This document shows, in pieces, positions 18,041 through 25,881 of a stretch of 64,000 bases of DNA (positions within the stretch are counted from its first letter, which is position 1; each line of letters opens with the position of its first letter). Origin of the DNA: Clostridia bacterium (lineage in GTDB: Bacteria > Bacillota_A > Clostridia > Oscillospirales > CAG-272); NCBI GenBank assembly GCA_017462125.1, contig JAFTRQ010000122.1, positions 1-64,000 on the forward strand, read 5' to 3'. The notes under the pieces are model-generated. The model ran no database searches, was not told the origin of the DNA, and was given only the letters and a program-made list of their open reading frames with translations. Position numbers and translations under genes: made by a program.

Positions 18041-19228
18041 ATGGAAAAAGTAAAAACAGCCGTGATCGGTTTGGGACAAAGAGGATATTCGATGTTGAAA
18101 TATCTGCTTTTGGGTATGGACAATTGCGAGATCGTCGCAGTCTGCGACCTCTATCAGGACAGAGTAGACGCAGCGGTTGCGCTTGTGAAGGAAAAGACCG
18201 ACAAGGATATTTTCGGCACAACAGATTATAAGGAGCTTTTAACACGTGACGGCATCGAGGCAGCGCTTGTTATGACAAGCTGGGAAAGCCACGTAAGGAT
18301 CGCCTGCGAAACGATGGAGGCAGGAATCCCAACCGGACTTGAGGTTGGCGGCGCTTACGATATTGAAGAGTGCTTTGATTTGGTTAAAACTCAGGTCAAA
18401 ACCAAGACCCCCTTTATGTTCCTCGAAAACTGCTGCTACGGCAGATATGAGATGATGGTTATGAATATGGTTCGCCAGAACCTTTTCGGCGAGATCGTCC
18501 ACTGCGAGGGCGGTTATCAGCACGACCTCCGCACCGAGATCCTTCGCGGAGAAGAGATCCGTCATTACAGACTCAACAATTACATAAACCGTAACTGCGA
18601 AAACTATCCCACACATGAGCTCGGTCCCATCGCGCAGATTCTCGATATCAACAAGAGCAACCGTATGGTCTATCTGACCTCAATGTCTTCAAAATCCCGC
18701 GGACTCAACGACTACGCAAAGCTGAATCCCGACACGATCCAGAGCAAATTCGTTGATCAGAAATTCAATCAGGGTGATGTGGTGACCACAAACATTATGT
18801 GCTCCAACGGCGCTACTATCACGCTGATTCTGGATACCTGCTGCGGTCGTCCCTACAGCCGTAATTTCACGATCCACGGCACACGCGGACTTTACCGCGA
18901 GGACGGTAATTATGTCTATCTGGACAGCGATTTCGGACCCGAAACACATTGGAATTGGGCTCCTCATTATAACAACGCAAAGGAATATACCGAGAAATAC
19001 GAGCATCCCGTATGGCAGAAGTTCCTTGCAGACGGTGTGCGCGGCGGCCACGGCGGTATGGATTACCTCGTTTACAATGAATTCTTCAACTACGTCATTA
19101 ACGGCGGTAAATCTCCCATCGACGTCTACGATGCGGCGGCTTGGATGAGTATCACACCTCTCTCCGCGGTTTCTATCCGCGAGGGAAGCAGACCCGTTGA
19201 AATTCCCGATTTTACAATAATTCGATAA
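18041..19228 (+). CDS. Gfo/Idh/MocA-family protein, GH109-like
   Basis: The 395-residue protein opens with a Rossmann motif (AVIGLGQRGYSML) and continues with features shared with the GH109 NAD-dependent glycosidases: EVGGAYDIEECFDLV, ENCCYGRYEMMVMNMVR and GEIVHCEGGYQHDLR. Characterised GH109 enzymes remove alpha-N-acetylgalactosamine by a redox mechanism with tightly bound NAD+. This makes a glycosidase or a closely related sugar oxidoreductase likely, though many GH109 homologues are untested. There is no Tat signal, unlike several Bacteroidetes members, so a cytoplasmic enzyme is expected. The ATG follows GAAAGGCGG. A 21-bp perfect hairpin lies right after the stop codon. Confidence 0.82.
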   Translation: MEKVKTAVIGLGQRGYSMLKYLLLGMDNCEIVAVCDLYQDRVDAAVALVKEKTDKDIFGTTDYKELLTRDGIEAALVMTSWESHVRIACETMEAGIPTGLEVGGAYDIEECFDLVKTQVKTKTPFMFLENCCYGRYEMMVMNMVRQNLFGEIVHCEGGYQHDLRTEILRGEEIRHYRLNNYINRNCENYPTHELGPIAQILDINKSNRMVYLTSMSSKSRGLNDYAKLNPDTIQSKFVDQKFNQGDVVTTNIMCSNGATITLILDTCCGRPYSRNFTIHGTRGLYREDGNYVYLDSDFGPETHWNWAPHYNNAKEYTEKYEHPVWQKFLADGVRGGHGGMDYLVYNEFFNYVINGGKSPIDVYDAAAWMSITPLSAVSIREGSRPVEIPDFTIIR

Positions 19229-19233
19229 GGATT

Positions 19234-19280
19234 TGTGGGGGAAGGAAACTTTTTTAAGGAAAAAGTTTCCTTCCCCCACA
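19234..19280. repeat. 21-bp perfect hairpin element
   Basis: The arms 19234-19254 and 19260-19280 are perfectly complementary over 21 bp with a 5-base TAAGG loop; the outer half is G/C-rich (GTGGGGGAAGG) and the inner half is T/A. No T run follows on either strand, so it is not a classical terminator. It may be a palindromic intergenic repeat or a transcript-stabilising hairpin. Confidence 0.9.
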
Positions 19281-19350
19281 TCCCATCTTTCAAAAACCTG
19301 CAGAAAAGAGTTTTTTATATTTCATAAATACTCTAAAAGGATGGAAAGTA

Positions 19351-19380
19351 TTGACAAGCAAGAGATTTGTGTGCTATAAT
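19351..19380 (+). promoter_or_regulatory. Promoter for the HAD/GH29 genes
   Basis: Perfect TTGACA (19351-19356) and TATAAT (19375-19380) are spaced by 18 bases, 29 bases before the start codon. Confidence 0.85.
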
Positions 19381-19409
19381 TATGTAAATAATCTTTAGAG
19401 AGGCTTATT

Positions 19410-20189
19410 ATGGAAAATATTCTGAACAAAAAAGGCTTTATCTGCGATATGGACGGCGTTATCTATCACGGCAGTAAGATCCTCGACGGCGTTGCTGATT
19501 TCGTGAATTGGATGATAGAGAATGACAAGAAGTTCGTATTCCTTACCAACAGTCCCGAGAGAACTCCTCACGAGCTCAGTATGAAGCTTGAAAGAATGGG
19601 ACTTTCGGTTTCTGCCGATCATTTTTATACAAGTGCAATGGCAACAGCGGAGTTTTTGCACTCGCAGGCTCCCGGATGTACCGCCTACGTTATCGGTGAG
19701 GCGGCGCTCTCCAAGGCCCTTTACGACCATAAGATCTATATGAATGACGTCGATCCCGATTACGTGGTTATCGGCGAGACGAGAACCTATTCCTTCGAAA
19801 AAATAGAGAAGGCAATCGCTTTGATAAATAAAGGTGCGAAGCTGATCGGCGCTAACCCCGACCCTATCGGCGTTACAACCAACGGAATTATGCCTGCAAC
19901 AGGCTCGCTTGTTGCTCCCATCGAGATCGCAACGGGTAAAAAAGCATATTTTGTAGGTAAACCCAACCCCTTGATGCTTCGTCACGGTCTGCGTATTCTC
20001 GGCTGTCACAGCGCAGACATCGCATTCATCGGCGACAGAATGGACACCGACATTATCGCGGGAATCGAATCCAACGTTGATACAGTGCTTGTTCTGTCCG
20101 GCGTTACCAAGAGGGAGGATATCGATAAATTCCCCTACCGCCCCAAATACGTTCTGAACGGCGTTGGAGATATCATAAAGAACAAATAA
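19410..20189 (+). CDS. HAD-IIA family phosphatase (NagD-like)
   Basis: The 259-residue protein has motif I FICDMDGVIYHG, motif II FLTNSPERTPHEL, a C2-type cap, Lys in GKPNPLMLRHGL and motif IV FIGDRMDTDI. This is the NagD/UmpH/PGP-type branch that dephosphorylates small sugar phosphates or nucleotides. The ATG is preceded by AGAGAGG. It lies 12 bases before the GH29 fucosidase gene, so one transcript is likely, and a role in removing a sugar phosphate made during glycan use is an inference. Confidence 0.88.
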   Translation: MENILNKKGFICDMDGVIYHGSKILDGVADFVNWMIENDKKFVFLTNSPERTPHELSMKLERMGLSVSADHFYTSAMATAEFLHSQAPGCTAYVIGEAALSKALYDHKIYMNDVDPDYVVIGETRTYSFEKIEKAIALINKGAKLIGANPDPIGVTTNGIMPATGSLVAPIEIATGKKAYFVGKPNPLMLRHGLRILGCHSADIAFIGDRMDTDIIAGIESNVDTVLVLSGVTKREDIDKFPYRPKYVLNGVGDIIKNK

Positions 20190-20201
20190 GGAGCTTGCTT
20201 T

Positions 20202-21173
20202 ATGGGGAACTACGATTCTAAAAAATGGTTCAAGGAAGAAGCAAAATTCGGGCTTATGATCCATTGGGGCCTATATAGCCTGTTGGCAGGGGAGTATCGG
20301 GGCGAGCGTACACCCTGGATCGGTGAATGGGCACAAGCATACTTCAGAATTCCGAACAAAGAATACGAGCAGCTTACAAAAGCGTTCAATCCCATCTATT
20401 TTGACGCAGAGGAATGGGTAAAGATCGCCAAGGACGCAGGAATGACCTATATGGTGGTTACAAGCAAACACCACGACGGCTTTGCGCTCTTCAAATCCGA
20501 TTATGATCCCTATAACGTTGTTGACGCAACTCCGTTCGGTCGTGACGTAATAGGCGAGCTATCTGCCGCTTGTAAAAAGCACGGCTTAAAATTCGGTCTC
20601 TATTACTCACAGGAAATCGATTGGCACGAGCCTAACGGAGGCGGTTATAAGCCTCCGCGCCTCAATTGCTATGATACTCCCTGGACAAACAATTGGGACT
20701 TTAAAGATGATGACAAGAATTACGAGCAATGCTTTTACAAAAAGATCCTGCCTCAGGTCAAGGAAATTTTGACCAAGTACGGTGAACTTTGTCTGATTTG
20801 GTTCGATACCCCCATAACGATCAAGAAAGAATACTCTCAAATTCTGTACGATCTTGTCAAAGAGCTCCAACCCAACTGTCTTGTCAACAGCAGAATCGGA
20901 AACGGATTCGGAGATTATCAGTCTATGGGAGATAACGAAATCCCCGATCAATATATGGACGGCGTTCTCGTCGAGTCTCCTACGACACTCAATGACACGT
21001 GGGGCTTCAAATATTTCGATGACAATTGGAAGGACGCCGATCAAGTCCTCAGGATCAAAAAGCACCTGAACGAGCGAGGTGTCAATTACCTCTTAAACGT
21101 AGGACCCGATCATCTTGGCAGGTTCCCCAAGCCCGCTGTTGATATTCTGCGCGAGGTAGGAAAAAAGTCATAA
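20202..21173 (+). CDS. GH29-family alpha-L-fucosidase (compact, cytoplasmic)
   Basis: The 323-residue protein is the GH29 TIM barrel on its own: FGLMIHWGLYSLLAGEYRGE, TSKHHDGFALFKS, GLKFGLYYSQEIDWHEP and LIWFDTP. Asp202 in WFDT is the expected nucleophile. Family members release alpha-L-fucose from mucin, milk or plant glycans. It lacks both a signal peptide and the C-terminal beta-sandwich carried by the usual 450-plus-residue enzymes, so it should act on small imported oligosaccharides. GGAG precedes the ATG. It follows the HAD phosphatase closely and converges on an AraC regulator across a shared terminator. No fucose isomerase or kinase gene is in the window. Confidence 0.88.
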   Translation: MGNYDSKKWFKEEAKFGLMIHWGLYSLLAGEYRGERTPWIGEWAQAYFRIPNKEYEQLTKAFNPIYFDAEEWVKIAKDAGMTYMVVTSKHHDGFALFKSDYDPYNVVDATPFGRDVIGELSAACKKHGLKFGLYYSQEIDWHEPNGGGYKPPRLNCYDTPWTNNWDFKDDDKNYEQCFYKKILPQVKEILTKYGELCLIWFDTPITIKKEYSQILYDLVKELQPNCLVNSRIGNGFGDYQSMGDNEIPDQYMDGVLVESPTTLNDTWGFKYFDDNWKDADQVLRIKKHLNERGVNYLLNVGPDHLGRFPKPAVDILREVGKKS

Positions 21174-21182
21174 TAATTAAAA

Positions 21183-21222
21183 AAAACGGATACTCTTACC
21201 GTGCGGCAAAAGTATCCGTTTT
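21183..21222. terminator. Bidirectional terminator between GH29 and AraC genes
   Basis: A 12-bp stem (AAAACGGATACT with AGTATCCGTTTT) supplies a T run on both strands for the converging genes. Confidence 0.88.
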
Positions 21223-21231
21223 GTTATATTG

Positions 21232-22143
21232 CTATTTCCCGCGCGTCAGCGTCTCACGCTTTGAAGCCAAACGGGAAAATTCTGTCAGCGTCATACCGGT
21301 TTTCGCTTTGAAAAGCTTTGAAAAATAGTTCAGCGAGGAATACCCCAAGGCCTCGGATATTTCCGTGAAGCTTGCCGTACCGCTGCGTATCATGATCTTC
21401 GCCTTGCCAATCTTCTGTTCGTTAAAATACTCGATTACCGTTTTGTTCGTCTCTCTCTTGAATTTTTCAAGCAAAACCGTAGGGCTTACCCCAAAGCATT
21501 TACATATATCTTCTATCCTGACCTGCTCGTTGATATGCTCCTGCAGATAATCCTTCACACCGCTTATAAGAACCGTCTCTTCAAGCTTTTTGCTGATCTT
21601 CTGCGTTTCATTGATAATGATGTCAATGTTCATAAGCCTACAGTAAACGATAGAGAGAAATCTTTCAAGAGAAGCGTATATATATCCCAACACAACGTCG
21701 GGCGTATCAGGCTTTACGACGATCTCTATGCGGGGAGGCTGCTTTATCTTCGAATAGTCACATATGTGGGTAGTGGTAAAAATGGTGTCAAGAATGATCT
21801 TTTGCTCCTCCTCACCAAGTAATATGGGACCGTTTTCAAAGCTTTTCAGCGCCTCGGAATCGCATACGAAGCTGATGAGAGCATACTCGGCACGGCGCGC
21901 GTTCCATCCGTAAGAAAAATCGGTATTCGCAGGGCAATAAAACATCATCCCCGAGGAAAGAGAATATCTCTTATCACCAAGAGTGTAATATCCTTCGCCG
22001 TCAACCACCACGTAGATCTGAGAAAAATTGACGTTTTTATCCACGTAAGGGTTGTCGGGTATAGCGGACGGATAATAATAGGCACTGACCAGCTCCGAAA
22101 ATTCAAACACTCTGCCTCCCGTGCGTCTGCTCATATCGCTCAT
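21232..22143 (-). CDS. AraC-family transcriptional regulator
   Basis: The 303-residue protein has an N-terminal cupin-like sugar-sensing domain (VVDGEGYYTLGDKRYSLSSG) and a C-terminal pair of helix-turn-helices: VRIEDICKCFGVSPTVLLEKF and ASFTEISEALGYSSLNYFSK, with the typical end FKAKTGMTLTEFSR. The ATG follows GGGAGG by 7 bases. It is divergent from a Gfo/Idh oxidoreductase and MFS transporter pair, and an 18-bp palindrome overlies its own -10, so it probably controls both directions in response to a sugar. Its convergence with the fucosidase gene suggests a related substrate, but this is not shown by sequence. Confidence 0.93.
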   Translation of the reverse strand: MSDMSRRTGGRVFEFSELVSAYYYPSAIPDNPYVDKNVNFSQIYVVVDGEGYYTLGDKRYSLSSGMMFYCPANTDFSYGWNARRAEYALISFVCDSEALKSFENGPILLGEEEQKIILDTIFTTTHICDYSKIKQPPRIEIVVKPDTPDVVLGYIYASLERFLSIVYCRLMNIDIIINETQKISKKLEETVLISGVKDYLQEHINEQVRIEDICKCFGVSPTVLLEKFKRETNKTVIEYFNEQKIGKAKIMIRSGTASFTEISEALGYSSLNYFSKLFKAKTGMTLTEFSRLASKRETLTRGK

Positions 22144-22258
22144 TTCTCAGCCTCCCTTCGGCAGTTTTTGTTAGCATTATTTTTTGCCGCAAATCACATT
22201 GTCCGTGATATAATGACAAATTTCCGTGATTTTTTCCGTAGATTTCGCCACATACCGC

Positions 22259-22276
22259 GTGTATAATATTATACAC
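22259..22276. promoter_or_regulatory. 18-bp perfect palindrome, candidate operator in the divergent region
   Basis: GTGTATAATATTATACAC is a perfect palindrome that contains the -10 of the araC-type gene on the minus strand and a TATAAT on the plus strand (22262-22267). A protein bound here would block both promoters. Confidence 0.6.
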
Positions 22277-22296
22277 AAAGCCAAACGCTTTGTCAA
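22268..22296 (-). promoter_or_regulatory. Promoter for the AraC-type regulator
   Basis: Minus-strand TTGACA (22291-22296) and TATAAT (22268-22273) are both perfect with a 17-base spacer. The leader to the start codon is about 120 bases. Confidence 0.83.
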
Positions 22297-22334
22297 GTTG
22301 CAACTGAGACTTTCCCAAAAAAGGAGGAATAATC

Positions 22335-23351
22335 ATGAAAAAAGTATTAAAATGCGGAATTATAGGCCTTAGTATGGGCATCTTTCACCTTGACGCGGTG
22401 CTTGCAAACGGTGCGGAGATCGGTGCTGTTTGCGACGTCAATCCCGAAACCTTAAAAAAGATCGGCGATAAGTATGAAATCCCCGAAGAAAAACGCTTCA
22501 CCGATTGGAAAGAGCTGATCAAAATCAAGGAGCTTGATATCATACATATCGTCACCCCCGACCAGCTTCACCGCGAGATCTCCGAGGAGGCATTGAAGGC
22601 AGGGAAGCACGTGCTTTGTGAAAAGCCCATCGCGCTCAAAAGAGAAGATATTTCTGCAATCGTGAAAGCCGCAGAGGCTTCCGATAAAAAGTTTATGATC
22701 GGTCAGGTTATGCGCCTCAACCCCGCAAAGGCGAAGATCACCGAAATGGCAAACTCCGGTGAGATCGGCGAGATCTACTGCGTGGAGAGTGAATATGCCC
22801 ACGATTACGCAACCATTCTTCACGGCTGGAGAGCAGATCCCCTGCGTCACGGTGTGATCGGCGGCGGATGCCACGCTGTCGACCTTCTCAGACATATCGC
22901 AGGCGACCCTCTTGAGGTATTTGCGTACGGAAGCCATAAGCTTCTCCCCGAGGTTAGCTATGACGACGCTACCGTTGCGGTTCTGAAGTATCCGAACGGT
23001 GTCATCGGAAGAATCTTTGTTTCCACGGGTTGCAAGAGACCCTATACCAGCAGAACAGTTATATACGGCACAAAGGGAACGATCATCTGGGACGACACCG
23101 CACCCACGGATATCATTCTTCACCGGGTGGACGAGGGCGGAGTTTATCTGAAAAAGCCCTCGCAGATCGTTAAGGTCGACCCCAGCCACCACAATATCAC
23201 AAAAGAGCTTGAAATTCTCATCGATCATATCGAAAACGACACCCCCGTCAGAATGAGCGCAAGAGAGGGTGCAAAGACCGCCGCGATCTGCTTCGCGATC
23301 ATTGAGTCGGCAAAGACAGGTAAGCCTGTAGCTCCTGATTATGAGTTTTGA
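22335..23351 (+). CDS. Gfo/Idh/MocA-family oxidoreductase
   Basis: The 338-residue protein has a Rossmann start (CGIIGLSMGIFHLDAV), the ITPDQ-type loop IVTPDQLHREISEEAL, the EKPIALKRED motif and the active-site GGGCHAVDLLRHIAG. It would oxidise or reduce a sugar or polyol with NAD(P). A perfect AAAGGAGG site precedes the ATG. It is 37 bases before an MFS transporter and divergent from an AraC regulator, giving a compact sense-import-oxidise module. The substrate is not evident. It is the third enzyme of this superfamily in the first 24 kb. Confidence 0.87.
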   Translation: MKKVLKCGIIGLSMGIFHLDAVLANGAEIGAVCDVNPETLKKIGDKYEIPEEKRFTDWKELIKIKELDIIHIVTPDQLHREISEEALKAGKHVLCEKPIALKREDISAIVKAAEASDKKFMIGQVMRLNPAKAKITEMANSGEIGEIYCVESEYAHDYATILHGWRADPLRHGVIGGGCHAVDLLRHIAGDPLEVFAYGSHKLLPEVSYDDATVAVLKYPNGVIGRIFVSTGCKRPYTSRTVIYGTKGTIIWDDTAPTDIILHRVDEGGVYLKKPSQIVKVDPSHHNITKELEILIDHIENDTPVRMSAREGAKTAAICFAIIESAKTGKPVAPDYEF

Positions 23352-23388
23352 CAGCAAGTAATAAATTGATTTTCGGAGAGTTTTACAT

Positions 23389-24654
23389 ATGAATCTGCTT
23401 TCGGATATCAACGTACACATTGAAAACAAAAGGGCAAGCCGCTTATTTTTCATTTTTATGTGGCTGATGTATGCCCTTGTGTACATGACCAAAAACTGCT
23501 TTTCAGGCGCTCTCGCCGCAATCGTTGACGAGGGAACGCTGACCTTGACTCAAGCGACTGTAATCAACGCGGCATTCTACGTGGCGTATGCGCCCTTGCA
23601 GATACTCGGCGGCATTTTTGCCGATAAATACAGCCCCGAGAAGCTGATAACCGTGGGACTAATTGGCAGCGCGGTATCAAACGTCGTTATATTTTTCAAT
23701 CAGAACTTTTATATGATGCTTGTTTCGTGGGTGTTCAGCGCAATCATTCAGTTTGCACTCTGGCCTGCGGTATTCAAGGTAATATCCTCCCAGCTTGTGA
23801 GAAGTGACCGCTCGAAAATGGTATTCTATATGACCTTTTCAGCGTCGGGCGGATTGATTCTGGCATACGCTGTTTCGGCATTCGTTCCCAATTGGCGATA
23901 TAATTTCGCAATCTCCGCAATTGCGCTCGTTGTGCTTGCGATAGCCTTGCTGATCCTTTGCAAGGCATTGAATCCTCTGCTAAAAAAGGATCAAGAGCCT
24001 GTACGGCACGAGGATGTTGATCACAATATCGATCACGGACAGAGAACGGCTCCCATCCGTATCTTTCTTATCAGCGGATTTTTCGTGGTCCTGCCCGCAA
24101 TTGTGCTTCGAATGATGGTGGAGAACGGCTCAAAGACCCTGTCACCCACAATGCTGAGCCAAAGCTACGAAAACATAACACCTATGCTCGGCAATCTGCT
24201 CAATATTCTGATCATATCATCGGGCATCGTAGGAATGATACTTATAAAAGTATTTGTCTTTCCGAGGCTTATCAAAAACGAGTTGGTTTGCTATCTCATA
24301 TTGCTGATCATATCTCTGCCGTTCGCCACCGTTCTGCGATTTGTGGGAAGCTTGCCCATATGGCTTGCCGTGCTGTCGCTTTGTATAGTATCGATGCTCC
24401 TGTCTGCCACCAATCTTCTTACGCAGTATTATAATATGCATTTTGTGCAATACGGGCTTAACGGGACCGCGGCAGGAATACTCAACGCGGCGGCAAGCTT
24501 CGGACTTGTGCTTCAGTATTGCGTGTTCGGCACGGTGGCGGATCATTTCGGCTGGCAGGTAGTCACCACCTTGTGGATCGTTATGATAGCAGTCTCCGCT
24601 GTCTGTATTGCCTTCGGAATACTGCCGCTGAAACGGTTTTCAGAAAAAGAATAG
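23389..24654 (+). CDS. MFS transporter (OPA/GlpT-like)
   Basis: The 421-residue protein has about 12 hydrophobic membrane segments and a central charged loop near residues 200-225 (KKDQEPVRHEDVDH). The first loop reads GGIFADKYSPEKLITVG, the MFS loop 2-3 motif, and the YMTKNCFSGALAA helix resembles organophosphate/sugar-phosphate antiporters of the GlpT/UhpT type. It should import the substrate of the neighbouring Gfo/Idh enzyme under the divergent AraC regulator. The start follows GGAGAG. A strong terminator follows. The transported compound is unknown. Confidence 0.85.
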   Translation: MNLLSDINVHIENKRASRLFFIFMWLMYALVYMTKNCFSGALAAIVDEGTLTLTQATVINAAFYVAYAPLQILGGIFADKYSPEKLITVGLIGSAVSNVVIFFNQNFYMMLVSWVFSAIIQFALWPAVFKVISSQLVRSDRSKMVFYMTFSASGGLILAYAVSAFVPNWRYNFAISAIALVVLAIALLILCKALNPLLKKDQEPVRHEDVDHNIDHGQRTAPIRIFLISGFFVVLPAIVLRMMVENGSKTLSPTMLSQSYENITPMLGNLLNILIISSGIVGMILIKVFVFPRLIKNELVCYLILLIISLPFATVLRFVGSLPIWLAVLSLCIVSMLLSATNLLTQYYNMHFVQYGLNGTAAGILNAAASFGLVLQYCVFGTVADHFGWQVVTTLWIVMIAVSAVCIAFGILPLKRFSEKE

Positions 24655-24668
24655 CTTACGCAAATCTC

Positions 24669-24708
24669 AAAAACCGCAATCGGATCATATCATCCGATTG
24701 CGGTTTTT
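24669..24708. terminator. Bidirectional terminator after the MFS gene
   Basis: A 17-bp perfect stem (AAAAACCGCAATCGGAT with ATCCGATTGCGGTTTTT) has a 6-base loop and serves the converging genes. Confidence 0.94.
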
Positions 24709-24723
24709 ATGCGTTGTTCATAT

Positions 24724-25353
24724 TCACTTAAGAGCCCCCGCCATGAAAGCTCTCAATCGTTGTCTGTACTCACCAAGCATGATGTTTTCGTTGGTGGTAT
24801 CGTATTTATTATCTCCTACATCGGTAAAATAGTTCATCGTGTTGCGGTTGATCGAAATAGAATCAAGGGGCCAACCGGGATGCCGTGCATCGGCAACCTT
24901 GTCTACCATATAGAACGCGCTCGCCCTCGTTGCCTCGCTGTTTTCCATATAGGAGGATATCTTACCGCAGTTATAGATTGCAATACCGTCGAGATAGTAT
25001 GCCAAAGCTCTGCCGCCAAGGGAATGGACAAGCTCCGAATAATACTTTATTATCTCCTCATCGTCAAGCCTCTTTCCGTGCGGAGCCCTTATATTCAGTC
25101 CCGGCTGTCTCTCGTCGTCAAGGGGCAGGGAATCGAAATAAAGACCCGAATCATTACAAACAACTCTGTCGCAAAATCTTCCGTAAAACCTCGCCTTAAT
25201 GATCGCGTTTTCTTCGGGTGTTTTGCCTGCCTCATCGGGCTCGGCGTCAATCCCGAGATCGCTCAAGGTGCAGAATTCATATCCGTAACCCGACAAAAGC
25301 TCCTCAAAACGGCGAACCTTTGAGGGATTTGTTGTGCCTATCAAAACTCTCAT
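24724..25353 (-). CDS. Divergent RdgB/HAM1-like non-canonical purine NTP pyrophosphatase
   Basis: The 209-residue protein begins with the Ham1 signature IGTTNPSKVRRFEELL and has the second motif VCNDSGLYFDSLP, matching the usual ASGL/DSGL acidic site. Family members hydrolyse ITP, dITP and XTP to keep damaged purines out of nucleic acids. The C-terminal third differs from classical RdgB: the usual GYDP(L/I)F and HR-R motifs are not recognisable, and the end reads NENIMLGEYRQRLRAF. It could have a changed substrate. The ATG at 25353 follows AGGATAGGA. It is 23 bases after a Nudix gene on the same strand, forming a nucleotide-cleaning pair. Confidence 0.72.
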   Translation of the reverse strand: MRVLIGTTNPSKVRRFEELLSGYGYEFCTLSDLGIDAEPDEAGKTPEENAIIKARFYGRFCDRVVCNDSGLYFDSLPLDDERQPGLNIRAPHGKRLDDEEIIKYYSELVHSLGGRALAYYLDGIAIYNCGKISSYMENSEATRASAFYMVDKVADARHPGWPLDSISINRNTMNYFTDVGDNKYDTTNENIMLGEYRQRLRAFMAGALK

Positions 25354-25376
25354 TTTTCCTATCCTCACTTTGGGGC

Positions 25377-25844
25377 TTATTGAACACAATACAATGAATA
25401 CGGCGCGTGTTTCGTACTGCCTTTGTAATCCTTGTAGCACAATCCCATATCTGTTGAAATAGCGCTCTTGATCAATTCTTTCGTTAATTCAGGAACATCA
25501 TCACGTGATAAAGCCTCCTCAACGTCCACCCATAAAACCTCGCTGTTTTCGTCGTTATCAGAACAAGCATCACCTGAAACGTATTCAGCCTTAAACGCGA
25601 TATACCAATCATGCATATTAAACCGAATGCCGACAATACTCAATGGCTTCACAAGAATCTGTGTTTCTTCTATAAATTCACGCACCAACGCATCCTGCGG
25701 TGTCTCACCGTTATTCACATATCCTCCGGGGATAATCAACATTCCTTTTCCGCCGCCATACGTGTGGCGTGCAAGCAGCACCTTATTATCTTTGATAACG
25801 ATTCCTGTAACGCTTTGCCCCCAATTGGTATTTTCATTTCCCAT
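25377..25844 (-). CDS. Nudix hydrolase
   Basis: The 155-residue protein contains a complete Nudix box, GGYVNNGETPQDALVREFIEE, spanning about residues 40-62, on a typical alpha/beta/alpha sandwich. The family cleaves nucleoside diphosphates linked to another moiety, with Mg2+ held by the REFIEE glutamates. N-terminal strands (SVTGIVIKDNKVLLARH) look like the MutT/ADP-ribose type, but specificity cannot be called. GAGG precedes the ATG. It is upstream of the Ham1-like gene and downstream of rqcH on the same strand. Confidence 0.9.
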   Translation of the reverse strand: MGNENTNWGQSVTGIVIKDNKVLLARHTYGGGKGMLIIPGGYVNNGETPQDALVREFIEETQILVKPLSIVGIRFNMHDWYIAFKAEYVSGDACSDNDENSEVLWVDVEEALSRDDVPELTKELIKSAISTDMGLCYKDYKGSTKHAPYSLYCVQ

Positions 25845-25881
25845 ATATGCAACCTCATTTCTGCAAATTAAACGATGTCCT

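Noticed and set aside
19234..19280. Ordinary intrinsic terminator
   Set aside because: The stem is perfect but neither side has a T run.
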